DNA of 64,000 nucleotides from Neisseria sp. oral taxon 014 str. F0314 (GTDB lineage Bacteria; Pseudomonadota; Gammaproteobacteria; Burkholderiales; Neisseriaceae). Below, in pieces: positions 10,301-17,588 of the stretch. The stretch covers positions 868,001 to 932,000 of the forward strand of contig NZ_CP040504.1 in assembly GCF_005886145.1 (NCBI RefSeq). The letters run 5' to 3'. The first letter of the stretch is position 1. Each line of letters opens with the position of its first letter. A program made the translations under genes and the position numbers. Under the pieces are notes generated by a model. That model saw only the letters and a list, made by a program, of their open reading frames with translations. It had not been told where the DNA came from and searched no databases.

Positions 10301-10706
10301 CATTGTTGAACTGCCCTACCGTCAGTGTCGCACGATTTGTTTTGACGTTATATCGGTCAAGCTGGGACAATAACGGATTCAGCCGCGAAACATCAAGCCC
10401 GCGCTGATTGGCCAATGCTTCATAATATTCACGGGTTGCCTTGCCGCCGGCTATCTTGACTGCAATATCGCGGCGAATGGCGTTTTCCAACGATTTTAAC
10501 GACCGCGCCATGCTTTTTGTTGCGGTCTCCGTTGCAGCCGCCGTTTCGGACGCGCCGCCGACGCCTTGACCAAGGCCGTCTGAAACCCTCTTTCCTTCAG
10601 TTTGCGCCGTATCGCCCAGCGATTTAATTGATTTTTTCGCCTTCGCTACGCCTTTGTCCACACCTTCGGAATCAGCAGTGATATAAATCTTGGTTTCGTT
10701 ATTCAT
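7398..10706 (-). CDS. H: Tape measure protein H with lytic transglycosylase domain
   Basis: This 1,102-residue tail length tape measure protein sets tail length and enters the cell during infection. The N-terminal part (VTQLAGGQSPFLIMLQQGGQ, residues about 140-160) is the conserved tail-length segment. A hydrophobic stretch follows. The middle part is long and helical. At about residues 545-680 there is a lysozyme/SLT-like insert with a likely catalytic Glu (LALYEIESASGRRLENKKSG, then GALGHFQIMPQYL). The C-terminus has the usual GGYTGAGGKYEPAGIVHKG and VVFSQQDV. It overlaps the end of the GT frame by 8 bp. A DUS lies inside near 10575. Confidence 0.95.
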   Translation of the reverse strand: MNNETKIYITADSEGVDKGVAKAKKSIKSLGDTAQTEGKRVSDGLGQGVGGASETAAATETATKSMARSLKSLENAIRRDIAVKIAGGKATREYYEALANQRGLDVSRLNPLLSQLDRYNVKTNRATLTVGQFNNALRQTPAQIADIVTQLAGGQSPFLIMLQQGGQLRDMYGGFGGMFKGLSTIITPSRLAVTGLAGGVAALGYAMYQGMEESQEYRKALILAGDAAGITANRMQDIAVSVGNATGGYADARAAITALVSSGKVGAENYEQFTRAITLQAQATGQSIDDLVKKYVEIAKDPLQAVVALSANYRTMTADVYAQVKALQAQGREQEAVALVQRKFAAESEEMSARVLENLGAIERGWKSIKETASATWDALKSIGRDETKIDRLAALNSTIQQIEESKRNPVNSLFWSERGERRLQAFYAERAKLQAEINRENAAAEEAKRRQAQIQSSTEASARLAHSAEAGIPKRILLERELAKIEKDKLEALKGANSELAKRQILQDAEYARAAALERFKEKTPKAKKQADPLRSLSDNQKRLYGLAKSAGEDPAKWLALYEIESASGRRLENKKSGALGHFQIMPQYLHDYGISRAGTKDLATSFNAVRRHHRIGSASLQRALGRELTAGEYYLGHQQGWGGAKALLTNLDKNVVDALSTIMKRGRAVAAVTQNGGQVSMTARQFAEKWVSQANRLQEQFAQKGFGSLDAGGGAYLHDLAETAFDKWQQKFTEGQEKIRVQAALTAAHVGKSFKYQLELMSNPEFANFTETQRQTALEMAKAADAQEDLTAATKKYADISKEMSKNTREKLEDKLFEISLIGKTREEIEKLTLARLWDKQIAQAQKDGAPAASIAQLERGKADSIGSLSQMQSAQKAVANDWQGGIKSGIQSYIDSFGTMRQSMENDTVQTFDKMGDALADFVATGKLDFRNLTVSILQDLSKMLIKMAIVNAMKSALGGYADGGVVGGGTQFDALFSSGGYTGAGGKYEPAGIVHKGEVVFSQQDVRNHGGVAAVERLRLKGYADGGAVGLPPVLAGRFGGSGGGNMQVNITINRSGAAESSAEGDTEMAKKLAEALPGMVEQWYLKNVYRENGTYHK

Positions 10707-11330
10707 GCTCTTGCGCCCACATCGTCAACACTTCAATCTCCATCGCGCGGATTTTCCGCAGCATGGATTTACGTTTCCTCGGCTTAATGCCGTGGCAGTC
10801 CATCACTGCCGCTACCGCACCGTAATCAAGCCCTGTTGCGCCTGACATGCCGACCCGCCATTGCGTCGCCAGCGCGATAAACAACTGCACCGCCTGCCAG
10901 TTGCACGGCCATACGCCGAACGTCTTTTCTTCTTCCGAGAAATCATCTTCAGAAAAACCGAACAAACCCAATTCCGCCGCATCAGGCGATTTTTCATAAA
11001 ACGCCCGCGCGGCGGCAGTCAGTTTCCCTCGCGGGCGTTATAGACTTCGTCAATATAACCTTTAACAATAGCGAAGACAGACATCGGATACGCATCCAAC
11101 ATCAATTCGACATTTTCTTTATCGAATGTATCTTCCAAATTCCAACCCACGGCACAATCCAATACCGTATCGGCATTCCAGCCGTCTACATGTTTTTCCG
11201 TGAACTGCTGCATTGCTTTATTGCCGCGCTGCTTAAATTCAAATTCAACGTCTGCCGGTTCGCTGCCGGGTACGGGGATTTTTACAATATGACGGAAGGT
11301 TGCATCAGGTTTTAAAGATAGTTTTGCCAT
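10699..11330 (-). CDS. Tail assembly chaperone GT, made by -1 frameshift
   Basis: Frame T is open through the G stop and ends at 10699. Its only internal ATG (10971) lies well inside the open frame. Shifting -1 at the slippery heptamer at 11022-11028 (GGGAAAC in the sense of the gene) joins G to a T tail running GKLTAAARAFYEKSPDAAEL into GLFGFSEDDFSEEEK. The T part resembles the DUF1799 family commonly found at this place. By analogy with lambda G/GT, G and GT coat the tape measure protein before tube assembly. The frame offset was checked by hand: 11330 and 10971 differ by 359, which is -1 modulo 3. Confidence 0.85.
11000..11039 (-). promoter_or_regulatory. Programmed -1 frameshift site with flanking inverted repeat
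   Basis: The slippery heptamer G GGA AAC occupies 11028-11022 in the gene sense, in the correct zero-frame phasing and directly before the TGA stop. Perfect 10-bp arms at 11000-11009 (AACGCCCGCG) and 11030-11039 (CGCGGGCGTT) enclose it, placing the heptamer in a 20-nt loop. GC-rich sequence just 3' may add structure. Confidence 0.85.
11019..11330 (-). CDS. G: Tail assembly chaperone G
   Basis: This 103-residue protein (MAKLSLKPDATFRHIVKIPV...) matches phage tail assembly chaperones of the lambda G type (TAC_4 family style). It lies between the tail tube gene V and the tape measure H. The stop TGA directly follows the slippery site GGGAAAC. Most ribosomes should terminate here; a minority should shift into frame T. 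Confidence 0.88.
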   Translation of the reverse strand: MAKLSLKPDATFRHIVKIPVPGSEPADVEFEFKQRGNKAMQQFTEKHVDGWNADTVLDCAVGWNLEDTFDKENVELMLDAYPMSVFAIVKGYIDEVYNAREGN

Positions 11331-11408
11331 TTTCAGCTTTCAAAAAAAGCGGCCGCCATTTTCAGACGGCCAAAACCAAGGGAGTACAATGAACGATTTA
11401 ACGGGAAA

Positions 11409-12050
11409 TCAATAACGGTTTACCGGACCCGACACCGCATAAGACAACGTTACCGCCATCAACTGATTGCGGGTCATCTCCGGCGTTTTGTTCAGGCTCG
11501 GATAGCCGTTGTATACAATCTGACCGCCGCCTTTCAGTACGATTTTCAACGGCGTTTGCGTTCCGGCATCAGAAGCCTTGACCGCCGCCTTGTAACCATC
11601 AAGGTTTGGGTCGTCGGCAATCTTGATCGAAATCGACATGGCCGACTGCGTGGACGGAATCTGCTGTTCGTAGTCGTCTTCCAAGAAGCCGAAATCAACG
11701 TACTGCTGTTCGCCGCCGCTGGTCGAAAACTCAATGATTTGTGAAATATTCGTCCAGCCGGTAATTTTCTGCACCGTACCGCCGCCCGAACCTGCCGGGA
11801 AGTTATCTGTATTGGTCGTATCGATGCCAACCAGTTTAAAAGTATCGGTAGCGACGCCGCCAACTTGGAAAACACGTTCATTCAGTTTGCCCCAGCCGCT
11901 TTTCAGCAATACAAAATCGCCGTTTACCAAGCCGTGCGCGGTCGAAGTCAGCACCGCTTCCGCCGCGTTGGTCGCTGCCGTTACGTTTTTTGCCGCCGCC
12001 AAGGCGGTAGCAATGTGAACGGTCGCGCCGTTCGGTAATTTAACTGCCAT
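11409..12050 (-). CDS. V: Major tail tube protein V
   Basis: This 213-residue protein belongs to the TTP3-type phage tail tube family (lambda gpV relatives). The N-terminal half has LTSTAHGLVNGDFVLLKSGW and a GVATDTFKLVGIDTTN segment. The C-terminal half has FSTSGGEQQYVDFGFLEDD, MSISIKIADDPNLDGYKAA and KTPEMTRNQLMAVTLSYAVS. It polymerises into the tail tube. It lies between the terminator protein U and the chaperones G/GT, as in lambda. Confidence 0.93.
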   Translation of the reverse strand: MAVKLPNGATVHIATALAAAKNVTAATNAAEAVLTSTAHGLVNGDFVLLKSGWGKLNERVFQVGGVATDTFKLVGIDTTNTDNFPAGSGGGTVQKITGWTNISQIIEFSTSGGEQQYVDFGFLEDDYEQQIPSTQSAMSISIKIADDPNLDGYKAAVKASDAGTQTPLKIVLKGGGQIVYNGYPSLNKTPEMTRNQLMAVTLSYAVSGPVNRY

Positions 12051-12069
12051 TTTTTCAACTCCATATTAA

Positions 12070-12094
12070 AGGCCGTCTGAAATTCAGACGGCCT
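12070..12094. terminator. DUS inverted pair at end of U gene
   Basis: AGGCCGTCTGAA is followed immediately by its inverted copy. The left-reading gene U takes its last two codons and stop (GCC GTC TGA) from this DUS. The hairpin has no T tract, so termination is uncertain inside this operon. Confidence 0.5.
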
Positions 12095-12503
12095 GTTCAA
12101 AATAAACTGCCTGCCAACCTTGCTGATAGTAGACGGTAACGGCTTCGCCGCTGTCGTCGGAATCAATATTCAGCAAATCGGGGACCAGATTTTCCAAGCC
12201 GTCAATTCCCAAATCGGGATGTTCGACAAACGCCTGTTGCACCACCGACAGCATTTCCTCCGCCAATTCGTCCGCACCGGTATTGGCCTGAACACAAACC
12301 AATGTAACCAGTCGCACCGTCTGACGGTAGATAGGCGGAGAATCAAACGTTTCCGGTTCGGTGCGGCGACTGTCAACATAAACCACAACACACGGTAATT
12401 GCGATTGTGCCGGCGCGAATCCGCGACCGGAATATACGCGCTGAAACTTCTGTTTCAGCACATTTACCGCTGCATTTCGGATTTCAGTAAGTCGGTTTGT
12501 CAT
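12084..12503 (-). CDS. U: Tail terminator / minor tail protein U
   Basis: This 139-residue protein resembles lambda minor tail protein U, which caps the tail tube and fixes its final length. It begins MTNRLTEIRNAAVNVLKQKF and has the LPCVVVYVDSRRTEPETFD and YRQTVRLVTLVCVQANTGAD segments typical of the family, with ADELAEEMLSVVQQ in the second half. It overlaps the FII-like gene by 20 bp. The protein ends in Ala-Val-stop encoded by a DUS. Confidence 0.88.
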   Translation of the reverse strand: MTNRLTEIRNAAVNVLKQKFQRVYSGRGFAPAQSQLPCVVVYVDSRRTEPETFDSPPIYRQTVRLVTLVCVQANTGADELAEEMLSVVQQAFVEHPDLGIDGLENLVPDLLNIDSDDSGEAVTVYYQQGWQAVYFEQAV

Positions 12504-12804
12504 GTACTGCCCTCAGTTGCACAACAACCATGCCGCAGCCGTCAAAATCAGTCTCCGCCACCGTGTAGCGTTTTCCGCGCACGGTAACGACCACCGACTT
12601 CACGTCTTCCGGCAGGTCGTCTTCAGTAACGATGATTTGCGGGTCGGCATTGGCAACGGCAACGCCAAACCCGCTATCCGTCATAAATTCACGGTCAAAT
12701 ATCGCGTTTACCTCTTTACCGCCAATCATCACGGTTTCGCCAAAATCGGCGGGGTTGGTAAACACCGACAGCGGTTCATTAAACACCGCCGGCACCTGTT
12801 CCAT
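12484..12804 (-). CDS. Head-tail joining protein, FII-like
   Basis: This 106-residue protein carries FNEPLSVFTNPADFGETVMI and VNAIFDREF near the N-terminus and VTVRGKRYTVAETDFDGCGM later. That pattern is typical of the lambda FII / Gifsy-2 head-tail attachment family (beta barrel at the head-tail junction). It overlaps the upstream small head gene by 26 bp and U by 20 bp, consistent with coupled translation. Confidence 0.82.
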   Translation of the reverse strand: MEQVPAVFNEPLSVFTNPADFGETVMIGGKEVNAIFDREFMTDSGFGVAVANADPQIIVTEDDLPEDVKSVVVTVRGKRYTVAETDFDGCGMVVVQLRAVHDKPTY

Positions 12805-13039
12805 CTGAACCTTCGCCGCCGCCCTGACCGTCGGTCAAATCATCGGTAATGTCGCCATCGTCGCCATCGCCGCCGTCAGTTTGCGCCGTGCCGTCGGATT
12901 CTGCCGACCATTCAGCCGCCCAGCCTTCACGGATATAGGCCGCCGCCTGTTCTTCGTCCACCGAATACTTCTTACCGACGAAGAAACCTTTGCCGTCGTC
13001 AAAAAAACTACGCAACGGTGTAATTTTGATTTTTGCCAT
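12779..13039 (-). CDS. Small acidic head-region protein, function unknown
   Basis: This 86-residue protein starts MAKIKITPLRSFFDDGKGFF and has a short folded N-terminal half. It ends in a very acidic, glycine-rich tail (GGDGDDGDITDDLTDG). It sits where lambda encodes FI, between the capsid and FII genes, and overlaps the latter. I do not recognise a family with certainty. A role in head completion or packaging is inferred from position only. Confidence 0.65.
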   Translation of the reverse strand: MAKIKITPLRSFFDDGKGFFVGKKYSVDEEQAAAYIREGWAAEWSAESDGTAQTDGGDGDDGDITDDLTDGQGGGEGSDGTGAGGV

Positions 13040-13059
13040 TTTTAATACTCCATATAGTC

Positions 13060-13084
13060 AGGCCGTCTGTTGCTCAGACGGCCT
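13060..13084. terminator. Degenerate DUS inverted pair after the capsid gene
   Basis: AGGCCGTCTG and its inverted copy are separated by 5 bp. It lies between the capsid gene and the small head gene. It could partly terminate or stabilise the capsid message. Confidence 0.45.
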
Positions 13085-13096
13085 TTGGTTAAACGG

Positions 13097-14989
13097 TTAT
13101 GCTGCCACGATGTCTTTAATGGCGGCGAAGGATTCGACATGGCGGACGGCAATATCCACGTCTTGCAACGTGGTAATGCGTACCGCGCCCGCAGTAGACT
13201 TGGTGTACGGGTCAACGACCACGTCCAAAACGCCCCAATGCGCAATCATCAAATCAGCCCAGTTACCGAAAATCAGCGGGCTGCATTTGTTGGCCGCCGT
13301 GCCTTTGGTCAGGTTGGACGGAATTTGGTTCGATACCGCGCAACGGTAGCCGTTCAGCGGTGTCGCGCCGTCCTGCCAGATGTAGCCGGATACGCCGTCG
13401 GCCTTCAGCTTGGTTTTCAGCAGGCCGCGCACGCGGGCATTGGTGATGTATGCCAAATCGCCGATGTCGGCATTGGCGGCGGCAATGGCACTTTCCAAAG
13501 CGACGATATGCTTCCATTCGGGCACACCGCCGTTCGCACCGATTTCCACCGCGCCGATGCCGGCGGTGTTCAGGATGCCGGTCGGTTCGTTGCCGGTACC
13601 TTTGCCATTGATGGCCGCCAAATCGATACCCAGCATCATGGCTTTCAACAATTCGCTGCGGGCGAACTGTTCGGCAGACAGCGAAGATTGCAAAATGAAT
13701 TTGCGGCTCAATTCGGTATTGGCGGTAACGGTTTTCGGTTTCAGGCTCATTTGTCCGAAAGTGGCGTTCGATTCGGCCGCACTGCCGTTTTCATCCACCC
13801 ATTGAACGGTGTTGCCGGTCAGGTGTTTCGGAATGGTGATGTCGCCGACCAAGCCGTCCAGTACGGTGGCGCCCAACTGGGCAACGGCAAGTCGGTTGCG
13901 CAACAGTTCGATAAACAGGTCTTCTCGGAAGTCGTTTCCGATGACGTTGCCGCCGTTTGCCGCATTTCCTTTGCTGTAAGCGCGGGCAATCAAATCAGTC
14001 GGCACAAAGAAACCTGCCGCTGCGCGACCATGCCGTTTTTCCAACTCTTCCGACACTTCGCGTTCCAAGCCCGCTTTGTCCCATTTGCCGGTTGCGGCGG
14101 CAGACATGGCACGAAGAAGGGAAAATTCACGCTGTTCTTTATCAGTCATGCCGATTTCATCGGCGGTAACGATCGGCTTCGTCTGCATGTTTGCCATGAT
14201 GGCGGCGCGTAATTGGGCTTCACTGCCGCCCTCTTTAATAACCTTTTCGGCTGCTTCGATACCGCCGTGGGCGGCGTAACTGCGACCAATGGCCAGCAGT
14301 TCGGAAACGCGCGCGCGTTCGTTCTGCATACCGCGTTCGGCGGTGTTGCTGGTATCGGTTGCTGCGGCGGCAGGGATTGCAGCAGCGGGAGTTTCCGCAT
14401 CGGCGGGAATTTGATTTTTATTCATGTTTCGGTTTCCTTTTTCAGGGGTTGGGTTTACAGGGTTTTCAATAAATGGTTCCGCCGACCTGCCGACACCTAC
14501 TGTCGGGTCTGCCGGAACGGTTACAAAACTGATTTCATAAGGCATCCAGCGGGTAACGATGTAACGGTAGTCCTCATCGTCTGCATTGGGATTGTCCAAT
14601 ACCATGTCTTCCACGCGGTAGCCGACGCTGATATGGCGTAGGATGCCGTCTTGCACGTCTTGGAATTTTTCCGCCGCTTTCGTCCCGTTGCCAAAGCGTA
14701 CCAAGGCGCGGCCGCGCTTGTCGGCATCAATCCAAGCCCGTTCGATGACGCCGATTTGGTCGTCCCAGTCGTGATTGAACAGCACTGCGCCGCCGTCATT
14801 CAGGCGGCTCAAATCAACGGCACCCGCCGCATGACTTAATACTTCATCGCCGAACCAGCGTTCTACCGGCTCTTCGCTGGAAAACGCCACTTCGACCGTC
14901 CGTTTTTCAACATCCACGCTTTCACGCTGAAACACGGCAAAGCGGCTCATTTGCTGCATTTGCGCCTTATCAGGCTTTATTTTCTTCAT
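13097..14989 (-). CDS. Prohead protease fused to HK97-type major capsid protein
   Basis: One 630-residue frame contains both functions. Residues about 15-190 are an HK97-family (U35) prohead protease with likely catalytic His73 (LFNHDWDDQIG) and Ser121 (LRHISVGYRVED). A linker about 190-300 (FIENPVNPTPEKGNRNMNK and alanine-rich parts) probably serves as the scaffold. The rest is the HK97 capsid fold (LFIELLRNRLAVAQLGATVL, KFILQSSLSAEQFARSELL, INGKGTGNEPTGILNT). The start at 14989 is chosen because GGAGG lies 9 nt upstream; longer in-frame starts run into the portal gene. It overlaps the portal 3' end by 20 bp. Confidence 0.92.
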   Translation of the reverse strand: MKKIKPDKAQMQQMSRFAVFQRESVDVEKRTVEVAFSSEEPVERWFGDEVLSHAAGAVDLSRLNDGGAVLFNHDWDDQIGVIERAWIDADKRGRALVRFGNGTKAAEKFQDVQDGILRHISVGYRVEDMVLDNPNADDEDYRYIVTRWMPYEISFVTVPADPTVGVGRSAEPFIENPVNPTPEKGNRNMNKNQIPADAETPAAAIPAAAATDTSNTAERGMQNERARVSELLAIGRSYAAHGGIEAAEKVIKEGGSEAQLRAAIMANMQTKPIVTADEIGMTDKEQREFSLLRAMSAAATGKWDKAGLEREVSEELEKRHGRAAAGFFVPTDLIARAYSKGNAANGGNVIGNDFREDLFIELLRNRLAVAQLGATVLDGLVGDITIPKHLTGNTVQWVDENGSAAESNATFGQMSLKPKTVTANTELSRKFILQSSLSAEQFARSELLKAMMLGIDLAAINGKGTGNEPTGILNTAGIGAVEIGANGGVPEWKHIVALESAIAAANADIGDLAYITNARVRGLLKTKLKADGVSGYIWQDGATPLNGYRCAVSNQIPSNLTKGTAANKCSPLIFGNWADLMIAHWGVLDVVVDPYTKSTAGAVRITTLQDVDIAVRHVESFAAIKDIVAA

Positions 14990-16532
14990 TCGGGTCATCC
15001 TCCGATTCTGGTTCTGCCGCCACAGGGGGCGGTTTGACATCGGCAGCGATTCCCTTCGCCGCCAAAATTTGGTTTTCATGTTCGATTTGGGCGATTACAT
15101 CCTCAAAATCTAAGCCCATTTCCGTACAAATATCACGGCGGGATTTAACCGACAGCGCGACCGCTTCTTTATGCGCGTTAATATCTTTCAGCGGGTCAAC
15201 CCACGACCAGCGCCGCCCCTGCCAGTTGCAGGCCTTGAATTTGTCCAGCTTGCCAGCCGGCAGCGATTTGCCGGACGGCATCTTGATTGCGCCCATTAGC
15301 AACGCCGCCTCAATCCAGCGGTCGAAAACGTCATACAAAAACGATTCGGCAAACCAGTTTTGCAACGTCATCCATGTGTCGCGCTCCTCCAGCGTCCCGC
15401 TGCGGATACTGGAAAAGTTCACACCCTCAAGGTCGTTCGCCAAGCTGTGATAAGCCACGTTCAAACCGCTGGCGATACCGCGCAGGCTGGCTTTGACGAA
15501 TGCGTCATAATTGGCGTGTGGATAATCGGGGTCGAACGGCGTGAAGTCGTAACCCTGCGGCAGTTCGTGAAATGTGCCCGGCTCGACCGAATCGATTAAA
15601 TCAATGCCGCCGCGCCCGTTATCGACCTCTTGCCCGTCAATCGGAGGCATGAAGTTGTCGGCGTCTTCCGTCTGTTTGAAAAAACCCATTTTCGACGCAC
15701 CGACGCGGGCGGCGATAATGGCCGCTTCCTGATAGCCCGACAGGTTTTGCAGGCCGATGATGGCCGAAGCCACCCACGGAAAGCCGCGCCGCTGCTCTGG
15801 GCGGTCGTGCAGGAAAATATGGCTGATTTGCTCTGCCGGCACCCGTTCGCGTAAATTGCCGGTATTCGTCTGTCCGTATGCTTCGCCCGGATGCGACGTC
15901 CGCAGCCAGTACGCCACCGGACGGGAATAGCTGTTTAGCTCAACGCCCATACGAACGGCGTTGCGCCCGTTTTGTGGCGGTACGTTGTATCCCGTATCCA
16001 AACGGTCAATATCCAGCACCTGCAACGCATAGCCGTATTCGTTGTTGAAACCCGAAAGATGACGAACCAGCACTTCGCCGTCGCGGGCAACACCGCGAAT
16101 CAGCAACCGTTGCAAGTCGGTAAACGACAACTGGCCGGTAACATCGCACACCCCGCGCCTTGCCCAGCGTGAAAACGCTTCTTCGATGGCCTTGTTCGCC
16201 AACGTATCGGGCGTGGCGGCGTTATCCAGCAAAACACGCATTTGCAGGGCAAAACCATCGCGCCCGACAACGTTACTTTCGACCATGTTCAGAAACTTGC
16301 GCATGTAGTCGTTGTCGCGCGCAAGGCTTCGCGCGCGGGCGCGCAGGCGGTCAAGGTCCGACCGCGCCAAAGCGTCCGCTGACCAGTTTTGCGGCTGCCA
16401 CGAAGCCAGCGACCCGACCGGACGCGCTCCGGCAAAGTTGCGGCGGGCTGTTTGCGGGACGGAATCCCGCCTGCCGAACAACCGCGCAAAAAAACCGCGC
16501 TTTCGCGGCGCGGCATTTGATTGTTTTGCCAT
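14970..16532 (-). CDS. Phage portal protein (lambda B family)
   Basis: This 520-residue portal protein forms the dodecameric ring through which DNA enters the head. Recognisable segments are NFAGARPVGSLASWQPQNW near residues 30-50, RARARSLARDNDYMRKFLN, VVGRDGFALQMRVL, EQISHIFLHDRPEQRRGFPW and ASKMGFFKQTEDADN. LEGVNFSSIRSGTLEERDTW follows near residue 390. The charged C-terminus ends SEDDPNEENKA. It lies directly downstream of the gpW-like gene and just before the protease-capsid gene, with a short overlap. Confidence 0.95.
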   Translation of the reverse strand: MAKQSNAAPRKRGFFARLFGRRDSVPQTARRNFAGARPVGSLASWQPQNWSADALARSDLDRLRARARSLARDNDYMRKFLNMVESNVVGRDGFALQMRVLLDNAATPDTLANKAIEEAFSRWARRGVCDVTGQLSFTDLQRLLIRGVARDGEVLVRHLSGFNNEYGYALQVLDIDRLDTGYNVPPQNGRNAVRMGVELNSYSRPVAYWLRTSHPGEAYGQTNTGNLRERVPAEQISHIFLHDRPEQRRGFPWVASAIIGLQNLSGYQEAAIIAARVGASKMGFFKQTEDADNFMPPIDGQEVDNGRGGIDLIDSVEPGTFHELPQGYDFTPFDPDYPHANYDAFVKASLRGIASGLNVAYHSLANDLEGVNFSSIRSGTLEERDTWMTLQNWFAESFLYDVFDRWIEAALLMGAIKMPSGKSLPAGKLDKFKACNWQGRRWSWVDPLKDINAHKEAVALSVKSRRDICTEMGLDFEDVIAQIEHENQILAAKGIAADVKPPPVAAEPESEDDPNEENKA

Positions 16533-16540
16533 ATCTCATC

Positions 16541-16795
16541 CTAAAATCGCGTGATGATACGGCCTGAACGGCGCGGAGAAATCCCCGCCGCCGCTTCCAG
16601 CCGCGTAATTTCCCGCTGCCAGAACCGTATCTGCTTCAACAAATCGGCAAGGCTGGAAAACTCCATTTCGCGGTCTTTGATTTTGTACCGCTTGGTCATG
16701 CCCCTGCCTGCCGCATGTTCCTTGTAGGCTTTCCGAAGGCTGTTCAGAATCTCTCGCGCCTCTTCAAGTTCTACCGCATAGTCATGTCCGCTCAT
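16541..16795 (-). CDS. gpW-like head-tail joining protein
   Basis: This 84-residue, mostly helical protein has an N-terminal helix (YAVELEEAREILNSLRKAYK), then YKIKDREMEFSSLADLLKQI and a final helix. The layout (short helix, two beta strands, helix) and its place between terminase and portal match the lambda gpW family, which seals the portal after packaging. It is longer than lambda gpW by a basic C-terminus (RRSGRIITRF). It overlaps the DUF3310 gene by 14 bp. Confidence 0.78.
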   Translation of the reverse strand: MSGHDYAVELEEAREILNSLRKAYKEHAAGRGMTKRYKIKDREMEFSSLADLLKQIRFWQREITRLEAAAGISPRRSGRIITRF

Positions 16796-17168
16796 CGCCG
16801 TATTCCTTCAACAGTTCGGAAACACCGCACATTGCCGCAAGCAGACTTTCTTCAGATTCAAAAAATGCGTGATAGAGAATTTCTTCCAGTACATGCTGCA
16901 TCAGATCGTCCAGCCTGCATTTTTCCAGCATTTCCATTAAATCCGCGTATTCTTCGGATTCCAACAGATGCATTACGGCACAAGAATCAAGCTGCCGCTG
17001 CAAATACCATTGCGCCTTTTTCAAATCCTCCGCGCCGTTCTTTTCCCGATGACGCCAAACATACTTAAACGCATTACCCATGCAGAAATTCAGCCGTTCG
17101 GTAAATTCAATACATTCCACGGCGCGGCTTCGATAGTGCGACGGGTTAATGTTGTCTTGCTTTTCCAT
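16782..17168 (-). CDS. DUF3310 family protein
   Basis: This 128-residue protein begins with the DUF3310 signature: NPSHYRSRAVECIEF, then NAFKYVWRHREKNGAEDLKK. The family is common in phages and has been linked to phage nucleotide metabolism. After about residue 60 an unusual glutamate-rich helical extension follows (YADLMEMLEKCRLDDLMQHV). It sits among packaging genes, which is not its usual place beside replication genes. Confidence 0.8.
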   Translation of the reverse strand: MEKQDNINPSHYRSRAVECIEFTERLNFCMGNAFKYVWRHREKNGAEDLKKAQWYLQRQLDSCAVMHLLESEEYADLMEMLEKCRLDDLMQHVLEEILYHAFFESEESLLAAMCGVSELLKEYGDERT

Positions 17169-17170
17169 TT

Positions 17171-17377
17171 TCAGACGGCCTCTTTTGCATAAAATTTGCT
17201 GATGCCTTGGTCGAAACGCTCTTCCACCAAACCTTCATCAATCAGCGTATCAATATCGCGGCGGGCAAAAATCCAGCCGCTCCACTTCTGTTTTCCGTAC
17301 ACCACATCGGCAACGCCGGTTGATGTGCAGCCCGGATGCGCCGCAATGTAGGATAAAACCTGTTCTTTTTCGCTCAT
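17171..17377 (-). CDS. Small winged-helix-like protein
   Basis: This 68-residue protein starts MSEKEQVLSYIAAHPGCTST and reads like a winged helix: helix, turn, recognition helix, then FARRDIDTLIDEGLVEERFD. It could be a phage transcription regulator. The longer in-frame ORF upstream was rejected because it overlaps a DUS hairpin and has no support. The protein ends Ala-Val-stop with a DUS providing GCC GTC TGA. It is 2 bp upstream of the DUF3310 start. Confidence 0.7.
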   Translation of the reverse strand: MSEKEQVLSYIAAHPGCTSTGVADVVYGKQKWSGWIFARRDIDTLIDEGLVEERFDQGISKFYAKEAV

Positions 17378-17391
17378 GGTTGTAGCCGTAT

Positions 17392-17427
17392 AAAGGCCGT
17401 CTGAAATCTGCTGTTCAGACGGCCTTT
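17392..17427. terminator. DUS hairpin downstream of terminase gene
   Basis: A perfect inverted pair of AAAGGCCGTCTGAA with a short loop. It lies in a 211-bp gap (17378-17588) after the large terminase gene, which also holds two more partial DUS and no convincing gene. Confidence 0.6.
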
Positions 17428-17588
17428 GTCTTGGTTTGCACTTAAAAGACGGCCGCAAACCTTGGCCGCACGCTCTAACGTCGGGCAACGTCGTATCAAG
17501 CCCTAATCTGAAATGTAGCAGAAAAGCGTTTTCTGACGTCCGGTTGACGCTTAACCGGCTGGACAGCCGTCTATTCAGACGGCCTGAA

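Noticed and set aside
10699..10971. T as a separate gene starting at ATG 10971
   Set aside because: Frame T is open back to the slippery site and the family is normally made by frameshift from G.
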